From the NCBI GenBank assembly GCA_033977485.1, contig CM066994.1, positions 118,010,458 through 118,074,457 of the forward strand: a DNA stretch of 64,000 bases, written 5' to 3'. Each line of letters begins with the position of its first letter. Positions within the stretch are counted from its first letter, which is position 1. Below the pieces are notes generated by a model. That model saw nothing but the letters and a program-made list of their open reading frames with translations. It did no database searches and was not told where the DNA came from. A program made the translations under genes and the position numbers. This document shows, piece by piece, positions 56,717 to 64,000 of the stretch. The DNA is from Hydrangea macrophylla (taxonomy: Eukaryota > Streptophyta > Magnoliopsida > Cornales > Hydrangeaceae).

Positions 56717-57939
56717 GAAAGAGAGGATGAAAAGCCGAATAGTACCTGACCCTCCTCACTACCTAGCAGCGGCGGCAACACCTCACCGTCCTCGTCTACC
56801 TATCTCATCTGCCTGCAACTCTCTCTATCTCTCTATCTCTCTCTCTCTCTCACTGAGATGATGAAGGATCGGTCATCAAAACGTTGACAAATGAAGATCG
56901 ATCGTTGATGTTGAGATGATGAAGTACCTTCGCCATCGCGACGCTGATGAAGGCTCTGCTTCCAAGGTAACCGTCTCTCTTTCTCACCCCTTTTGTAGAT
57001 CTGATCTGTAGATCTGTTGATATGTTGATATGTGTGAAGATTTTTGTTAGATTTGAAGACATCTGTTAGATATTTGTTAGATTTCTGTAGTTTTGTTAGA
57101 TTTTTGAAAATCGACCGTCACCGACTGCCGATCAGATGGTCAGTGTAACACCGATCACCATCGTGTATGGTCGAAATCGGTTGTTGTGATGAGCACATCG
57201 AGATGTTCGGTTTGGTGTAGATTTGGAGGCCAAAACAGACCGAAACCGACCGATTTGCACCCCTAGTTGAATGAAGAATTTAGTCTTGAGATTGTGAATA
57301 AATAATCATTTTGATAGTATTTTTACTTACTATCTTGAGATCAAATTCTTCATCCAACGGCTGTGGAGTGATTGTGCATATGCAAAATATGCACAAGCAC
57401 TCCACAGTTGTTGGATGAAACATATGCACAATCATTCCACAGTCGTTGGATGAAGAATTTAGTCTCGAGATTGAGAATAAATAATCATTTTGATAGTATT
57501 TTTACTTGCTATCTCGAGATCAAATTCTTCATCCAACGGCTGTGGAGTGATTGTGCATATGCAAAGCTGCTCATAGTAGCCTTGCCCAAAGAGTAATAAT
57601 CATTTTCAGACGTCATGAATTTATTTGTATTAGGCCCCACATTTCAAATAAGGGTCTGTTTGTAAATACACAAAATAAGACTAGGTTCAGTCGCAATCCT
57701 ATTTATCGGTTCTTATGAAAACCAGTACCTTATTGGTTTAATAAAGAACTAGTATTAGGTGTAATTTCAAGTTGAGCACAGACTTCCACATAAATAAAAA
57801 ACGCTTACCTAATATTTGAATTGTAGAATCAATTCACTTCTGAATTGCAGAACTGATTCAGCAGCTTTCCAAAGGGCCCTAAGTATATAATCAAAACCGC
57901 ATAACTATGATTTGCAAGCTAAGCCAAAAGCATCTCTTT

Positions 57940-58051
57940 CTAGGAAGCACGAGTGCGATGGTCTGACACCCAGTGCGAGTGCGGCTGCCTTTAATTAGTA
58001 CACACCCACTACTAATGCGGCTGACTTTTCCGAAGAGTCCGTGCTTCCTAG
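57940..58051. repeat. 112-bp segment with 12-bp inverted ends
   Basis: CTAGGAAGCACG at 57940 and its exact reverse complement ending at 58051. No ORF. Possibly a very small MITE. Confidence 0.55.
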
Positions 58052-58056
58052 ATCTC

Positions 58057-58330
58057 CACTACACCAAAATGGCCGATTTGTCACACTTATTTTCGCGGGG
58101 TTTGTCACGGTCCAAAACCGTGACAAAATTTGTCACGGTCTTAGACCGTGACAAATACAATTGTCATTGTTTGAAACCGTGACTATGTTTGTCACGGTTA
58201 TGGACTGTGACAAATAGTAACAAATAAATAATTTTGTCAGTGTCCTGGACACTGACAAACACTTGTCAGTGTTTTGGACAGTGACAAACACTTATCAGTG
58301 TTTCGGACACTGACAAAAGAATATATATCT
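58057..58330. mobile_element. CACTA (CMC) transposon terminus, fragment
   Basis: Begins CACTACACCAAAATGGCC, a CACTA-type end. It is followed by the tandem, self-complementary subterminal repeats TTTGTCACGGT...ACCGTGACAAA and TTGTCAGTGT...ACACTGACAAA that such ends carry. No opposite end or transposase is in the window. Confidence 0.8.
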
Positions 58331-58346
58331 AGAGGTGATATAAAGT

Positions 58347-59276
58347 GGGCCGGGCCAAGCCAACCCAGCCCACAAAAATTGGACCCACGCGGAACGGGCC
58401 GGGCTGGGTTTGAAAGGTTTTTGGGACAAAAGCTTAGGGCTCGTTTGGTAACGTTATCGTTTTCTGTTTTCTGTTTTCTGTTCTCTGTTTTCGTTTTTTA
58501 GAAAATGAAAATTGAAAACACGTTTGAAAACACGTTTGGGCCGGGCCAAGCCAACCCAGCCCACAAAAATTAGACCCACACAGGTTATGGGTTGGGTCGG
58601 GCTGGGCCCACGAGCAATGCGGAACGGGCCGGGCTGGGTTTGAAAGGTTTTTGGGACAAAAGCTTAGGGCTCGTTTGGTAACATTATCGTTTTCTGTTTT
58701 CTGTTTTCTGTTCTCTGTTTTCGTTTTTTAGAAAATGAAAATTGAAAACACGTTTGAAAACACGTTTGGGCCAGGCCAAGCCAACCCAGCCCACAAAAAT
58801 TAGACCCACACGGGTTATGGGTTGGGTCGGGCTGGGCCCACGAGCAATGCGGAACGGGCCGGGCTGGGTTTGAAAGGTTTTTGGGACAAAAGCTTAGGGC
58901 TCGTTTGGTAACGTTATCGTTTTCTGTTTTCTGTTTTCTGTTTTCGTTTTTTAGAAAATGAAAATTGAAAACACGTTTGAAAACACGTTTGGGCCGGGCC
59001 AAGCCAACCCAGCCCACAAAAATTAGACCCACACGGGTTATGGGTTGGGTCGGGCTGGGCCCACGAGCAATGCGGAACGGGCCGGGCTGGGTTTGAAAGG
59101 TTTTTGGGACAAAAGCTTAGGGCTCGTTTGGTAACGTTATCGTTTTCTGTTTTCGTTTTTTAGAAAATGAAAATTGAAAACACGTTTGGGCCGGGCCAAG
59201 CCAACCCAGCCCACAAAAATTGGACCCACGCGGGTTATGGGTTGGGTCGGGCTGGGCTCACGAGCAATGCGGAACG
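58347..59276. repeat. Five-unit tandem array, units about 190-230 bp
   Basis: GGGCCGGGCCAAGCCAACCC or a near variant recurs at 58347, 58538, 58768, 58991 and 59188. Each full unit carries a GGGCTCGTTTGGTAACGTTA segment and a variable number of TTTTCTG repeats, which accounts for the shrinking period. After the last unit, an inverted GTTACCATGCGAGCCC (about 59320-59335) closes the array. Confidence 0.88.
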
Positions 59277-59582
59277 GGTTTTTGTTTTAAAAAAACTGAA
59301 AACTCAAAACAGGAAATGTTACCATGCGAGCCCTTAGTTGTCCAAAGTAGTTAAAGTGATATTTGTCTAGTTAAAACTGAGTGTCAAAATCAGTGTGTAT
59401 TTCAAATCGTGCCTAGTATTACTCAATTCTCATTTAATACTGGACGTTATTACATTAACCAATAAAAGAAGAGAGTGAGCAATTTTAAGATAGGCAAAAA
59501 TGTATTCGAGCTGCTCATTTTTCCTTTAAAAAAAAGATCTATAGTCACAGCCCTCTTTTAAGGTGGGCTAAAATGAAAATAC

Positions 59583-59757
59583 TTTTGCTCACCCAAAATT
59601 TGGTACACCAATGCTCACCCAAGCATCGCATTGGCCAATGCAGTGGGGCCCAGGATTAAACAATATTAAACAACATTTGTTTAATCATGTGCCCCACTGC
59701 ATTGGCCAATGGGATGCTTGGGTGAGCATTGGTGTACCAAATTTTGGGTGAGCAAAA
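59583..59757. mobile_element. GCTCACCC foldback MITE, copy 1
   Basis: Two arms of about 68 bp are nearly perfect inverted repeats starting TTTTGCTCACCCAAAATTTG, with a loop of about 37 bp. Related copies lie at 61943-62051 and 62493-62563. Superfamily not assigned. Confidence 0.85.
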
Positions 59758-59916
59758 ATGCTCTCGGCTAAAATATAGTCAGTCTTTTTTTTAGCCCTAA
59801 AAAAAAAGGCTCTCATTTTCCCCCTCATTTTATCATCTGTTAACCTAGTGAGAGTTCTCACTTCTCTCTATCTCTTCTTTCCCAAAAATGGCACCGTCTA
59901 AAGACCTGTCGCGACT

Positions 59917-60087
59917 AGCTCACCACCATCTTGCCACCGCCGCCGCCATCACCGGCTAACCACCACCTCGCCGCCGCTGCCATTACCAGCTCACCACTAC
60001 CTCACCGCCGCCGCTGTCACCAGCTCACCACCACCTCACTGCCGCCGCCATCACCAGCTTACCACCACGTCGCCGCCATCACTAGTT

Positions 60088-60139
<52 letters not shown>
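59917..60139. repeat. CCG/CAC minisatellite and (CT)n microsatellite
   Basis: About four units of CACCACCTCGCCGCCGCC-like sequence, then a 48-bp (CT)n at 60092-60139. A 23-codon frame starts at ATG 59888 and a 78-codon one at 59931. Both are low complexity and not supported as genes. Confidence 0.7.
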
Positions 60140-60144
<5 letters not shown>

Positions 60145-61942
60145 TTGGTTCCAATTTCAATGTCTAATAGTTTAGGTTTTGATTCTTTCTTTGGTTTAAT
60201 TTTGAAATCTTCATCTTCCCCTTAGGTTAATTAATTTATTTATTTTTAGGTTTTAATTTCAGCCCCTTATTTATTTGAAATCTTCATCTTTCCCTTCCTT
60301 CATCCCAAGATTTCAGTTTTAAGTGGTTTGCTTTCTGTCCCTCCCCCCACTGCAAGATCCTTTCTCACATCTTTTCATTAAGGTTTGCTTCAGAGTGATG
60401 TATATACTTACTTACAGAAGGCAAAAGGGCAAAGCACATGTTTATTAATGCTACTTAACAAACATATCCGACAGTTGTAGTTATGGGATATACTTAGGGA
60501 GGTTCGTTCAATGGTTAGAAACCTCAAGGAATGTACTTTCCCCTAAATTTATCTAGGACAAGTACTCTTAGCAGATTTAGGTGAGACAGTGGCTGAAGAG
60601 ATTTCATTTGTTTGGAGTGTGAACAATTTCTTTAATACCTTAAATGTTTAAGTGTTATGTATGCTGTATTTTTCTTGTTTGTTCTTTTGAATAACTTTGG
60701 GTTTTCAATGTCAGTTCCCTAAATTACTTGTTCAAATTTTTTTGAAACCTTTTGAGATGGAGTTCGTAGGAATCATAACATGCGTTACTGGATCCACCCT
60801 CTGAACCTTCAGTTTCTCAACATTTGCGTTGAAAGTTCAGCCTTTTAAGTCTTGTAACAACTTTTCAAATCTAAATGGCCTTTTCTGGACCAAATACAAA
60901 ATTAAAAAAAAAAAAAAAAAAAAAACTCAACAGACAATGTTCAACTTTTTTTAGAAATGTGAGAAAGTCAAATGTTGGAACTTGGAAATAGGGATGAGAT
61001 ACAAGTATAGTTAAGTAATCATTAGATAGTGTTATATGTTTATAAAAAAAAATGGTATCCCTTTAACTGTTGGTATGATCGTAGGAAGTTGAGTTCCATT
61101 GAAACTCACATTGTGCTTGAAGTGTTGGGGGCTCCATCATAAGGGGAATGCAATTCTTGGAAGGTATCTCAACCTCCCATTTTTTTTTTTTGCCACACAG
61201 CCCTCTCTCAATTTTTTTTATACATTTCTGCAATGAATTGTTTGTTTCAGGTTTATGAACAGCAACCTACAGGATAAGTTGAGGTAAATTTTTTTTCTAT
61301 ATTAATGCTGTAATATGAATGTGTGAAACAGGGGGGGGGGGGGGGGGGGGGGGTTGATTGTTCAATTCAAGTATTTCAAATTTGTGTTTGATCTTTTAAT
61401 TTATACGATGAAAGTTCTTGGGACTCAAATAATTTTAATTTATTTTCATTGTGTCCTTTAGTTTTTGGAGTTCATGAACAAAGCCTTTTGTAGAGTTAGA
61501 GTTGGACTTTTGCAGAAAGTGATCATTGTGATTGATTATGGAAGCTTAATAGTTCAGTTGAATCACTTCTTATGGTCTACCAATTCAGTCAGCTTTCTAA
61601 TTTACTACTTCCCATTTCAATGCACTCTATCTATTTCAATGTGTTTGCTCATTGTCCTCAATTCCAGCACCCAACTGTCTAGGTTGTTTAGATGAATTGA
61701 TTCACACTAATTGAACCACTGGATGTAGTAGTTATCGATGGTACACATGTCAGTGCATAGCATTTTACTATCAACTTTGGGATTCAAATTTGAGAATCGT
61801 AGCATTAGTAAAAAAAATTGGAATGACTATTCACGTTAGGGGTATGGTATCAACTTCCCCTATGGTTTAGCTTTGTAAATTGTATCTGCCATCCATTTTG
61901 TGTAGGATTCAAAATTGCAAACCTGTAAGTTTTAGAGAGCAT
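60140..61942. other. Intergenic, no gene supported
   Basis: AT-rich with a 23-G homopolymer (61331-61353) and poly-A (about 60903). A 76-codon frame at 61465-61695 has no family resemblance and no splice or promoter support. Confidence 0.5.
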
Positions 61943-62051
61943 TTTTGCTCACCCAAAAAATGGTTCACCAATGTTTAATCCTGGGTCCCACTGCATTGGC
62001 CAATGGGATGTTTGGGTGAGCAGTGGTGAGCCATTTTTTGGGTGAGCAAAA
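61943..62051. mobile_element. GCTCACCC foldback MITE, copy 2
   Basis: Ends TTTTGCTCACCCAAAAAATG and GGGTGAGCAAAA, inner CACTGCATTGGCCAATGGGA as in copy 1, with the loop largely deleted. Shorter and more diverged. Confidence 0.78.
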
Positions 62052-62249
62052 GTATTTTCTAAGTTTTATGCCCCAAATTGAGTTCCCAATGGTGTAGTTT
62101 ATTTATTTGTTTTATTTGTTTTTTTTTTAAAGTTAGTATCACATTGATTCATGTCAGGGGTATGCCATTCTCTTGGGACTCAATAATTTAAATTTACGAA
62201 CATGCTGGGGATTGACTTTTTGTTATATGTTTTATAATAAAAAATAGGG

Positions 62250-62430
62250 TAAATTACACAAACCTCCCCTGAGGTTTGCCTTAATTATACGGACCTCCCC
62301 TGAGGTTTTGAAAATTACACGGACCTCTCTCGAGGTTTTTAATTTGTATCAAAACGCCCCCTCCCCTAACGGTCCGTTAGTTTTTTTTACATTAGCCCCC
62401 CTAAAAATTACAATTAGCCCCCCTAATATT
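62250..62430. repeat. ACCTCCCCTGAGGTTT short repeats
   Basis: Three close copies of ACCTCCCCTGAGGTTT or ACCTCTCTCGAGGTTT, each self-complementary at CCTC/GAGG, spaced about 40 bp and followed by TAGCCCCCCTA runs. This looks like the end of a known type of plant dispersed repeat. No ORF. Confidence 0.6.
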
Positions 62431-62492
62431 TTTTTTTATATACTGTGGGATTAATTCAGTGGGGATATAAGACTGAAGCCTATATTAAGCCA

Positions 62493-62563
62493 AAATTGCT
62501 CACCTATTGCTCACCCAACTCTCCTATTGGTTAATGCAGTGGGTGAGCAATGGGTGAGCAAAA
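62493..62563. mobile_element. GCTCACCC foldback MITE, copy 3 (remnant)
   Basis: AATTGCTCACC...GGGTGAGCAAAA around TTGGTTAATGCAGTGGG. The smallest of the three related copies. Confidence 0.65.
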
Positions 62564-63756
62564 ATTTATTCTTCAGAAAGAGTGGTTGTCTTTTGATCTT
62601 TTCTTTTAAATTTACTGTGGTTGTGGAACTGTAGTGTCAATTAGATAGTTTTAAATGACCATTTGGTACTAACATTTTTAAGGTGCTATTTGGTGGACCA
62701 CAAGATCCATAACTTCATGTTTGGGGGTCCCAAAAATGCTTCTTTTTTTATTTTCTTTTCTATTCTTTTTCTAATACATTTGTGTGCAATGGCATGTGGT
62801 TGAAGATTTATATAGGTTTAAAAATTGGATTGGTCTAAAAATAGGGTTCATGGCTTAAAATAGAGGATGTTGATAACCATATGTGCGTTGAGGTGTTTGT
62901 TTAAATACATGGCATTGGCAATTTTATCACAAAACCACATGAAAACACGCTATCAGGAAGAACATATGAAATTAGAGACAATAGGAATACGTAAAAAGTA
63001 TTTATTTAAAAGGAAAGTAGATGATGGAAGAAATTAATCATATACAATTATTTATCCCCTTCCTTCATCCCAAGATTTCAGTTTTAAGTGGTACTTTTTA
63101 TGTGGAAAGTAGATGATCACGTGACATGCCACAAAATACTAGTAGTGATTACCTTGTCTCATGTCTCCATCTAATGCACTAAGCATATATATAAGATGAT
63201 GTAAAATAGAATGGCACAAAAGAGGGCAAAGAAAAGAAAAGATGGAAGAAAATGTCACTAAATATTGTACGTGAACATTTTTTAGTTTATCAACATAGAC
63301 CGAGCTCTTTTAACTTGAGTTTGATCAATTGTACGTGTGATATGTTCTTCTTGCATATAAACCAGCGGTCAAATTTTTATTTTGCATAGACTTATTTCTT
63401 TCTCTTATTTCCAATTTTGGAAACCGAGTACTTTCCAGTTACATAAATGTTTCTTTCTTTCTGATTAGCAGATAAAAGAATTGCCTCTTCAACAAAAGGC
63501 ATTTACGGACACAGTATTCGTACTAAAGCGATATATGTTTTCATTTAATTGCAAATTACATAAGATGTTTTCTATTATTCTTAATGAAACTAACACATTA
63601 TGAAAGTATTCTGAACTTACATTGTGTCATGATCAGGTCATTAGATACGCTAAGAGCAAGTCCGTTACCACTCTCTTGTAATCTCCGCTCTGCTACGTTT
63701 GATCAGCTCAGAATTAGGATTTCACATCGATTTTTAGTCTCTTTATCCAGGTTAGT
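62564..63756. other. Intergenic, nothing recognised
   Basis: AT-rich, with no ORF of note except a 73-codon frame (63584-63805) without family resemblance. Confidence 0.5.
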
Positions 63757-63851
63757 ACGAGTACGCCTGCGGGGTGGCGTTTTATGTGATTTACTTTCTA
63801 TTTAGGGTTGTAAACCTTAACGAGTACGCCTGCGGGGTGGCGTTTTATGTG
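63757..63851. repeat. 32-bp direct repeat, two copies 63 bp apart
   Basis: ACGAGTACGCCTGCGGGGTG followed by GCGTTTTATGTG occurs identically at 63757-63788 and 63820-63851. Confidence 0.88.
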
Positions 63852-64000
63852 TTATTGCTTTCTCTCTACATTTGATGATTATGCATGTATTGTGTGATGA
63901 CTCTTTGTTTCATCTTCTATTTGTCTCTTCTAACTCCATCACTTCTTCTTTGGCTTAAATGGTAATCCCTAAATGGTAAATGTAGAGATGGTAAAGAGAA

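Larger units (their letters stand above)
44460..57265. mobile_element. Small hAT-type element split by chromovirus C
   Basis: Ends TAGGGGCGTAAGTT (left) and TAGGGGTGCAAATCGGTCGG (right, reverse complement) are flanked by a perfect 8-bp duplication GTTGAATG (44452-44459, 57266-57273). Both ends carry repeated ACCGACCG/CGGTCGG motifs. Removing element C leaves about 900 bp with no transposase, so it is non-autonomous. Confidence 0.88.
44414..57575. mobile_element. Foldback MITE pair, first copy split by the hAT/chromovirus nest
   Basis: A roughly 170-bp inverted-repeat unit with ends like GCATATGCACAATCACTCC and CCAACGGCTGTGGAGTG occurs complete at about 57393-57563. A second copy is divided: its left end is at about 44420-44459 and its right part at 57266-57385. 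The dividing insertion is the hAT element with target duplication GTTGAATG. Confidence 0.7.

Noticed and set aside
58057..58330. CRISPR-like array because of regularly spaced TTTGTCACGGT repeats
   Set aside because: The repeats are self-complementary CACTA subterminal motifs in a plant genome, with no unique spacers or Cas genes.
59931..60167. 78-codon Pro/His/Ser ORF
   Set aside because: CCG/CAC minisatellite plus (CT)n translated by chance. No family or promoter evidence.
61465..61695. 76-codon ORF in the right intergenic region
   Set aside because: No recognisable similarity and no splice, promoter or codon-use support.

Overview
This is nuclear DNA from a flowering plant, probably a eudicot. 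It is AT-rich, crowded with nested transposable elements, and holds one clear host gene whose family (QWRF/DUF566) is restricted to plants. There is no operon structure, and I saw no tRNA or rRNA gene and no CRISPR array. The species cannot be told from the sequence.

Region 1 (1-17590) is a nest of Ty3/gypsy retrotransposons. A chromovirus with about 2.3 kb LTRs (element A, + strand, 5' LTR cut by the window edge) sits inside a Tat-lineage element (element B, + strand). Everything of B upstream of its reverse transcriptase lies outside the window. Both are decayed by stop codons and frameshifts. A carries a candidate 94-bp GT-AG intron between protease and reverse transcriptase. B carries a spliced antisense extra ORF behind its own TATA box, plus a 501-bp hAT-type MITE.

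Region 2 (18471-38307, minus strand) is a QWRF-family microtubule-associated protein gene. I could place six exons by GT-AG sites and unbroken phase, giving 583 codons plus stop. Its first intron is about 16 kb and contains an 8.9-kb non-coding LTR retrotransposon (LARD, 24298-33199) with 5-bp target duplications, a Stowaway MITE inside that, a Tourist-like MITE, and hAT-like GAGCTCG-rich ends. The family's signature QWRF motif reads QWCF here.

Region 3 (38600-44413) is intergenic, with a 2.8-kb hAT-type element (40142-42920) that may carry a captured coding fragment.

Region 4 (44414-57575) is a three-level nest: a foldback MITE split by a small hAT element (8-bp target duplication GTTGAATG), itself split by an 11.9-kb chromovirus (element C, minus strand, target duplication GAAAG). 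At the 5' LTR/primer-site junction of C lies a 241-bp Cassandra-type LTR with a 5S rRNA-like segment. It is absent from the other end of the element.

Region 5 (57576-64000) has no gene I can support. It holds a CACTA terminus, a five-unit tandem array, three copies of a GCTCACCC foldback MITE, and microsatellites.
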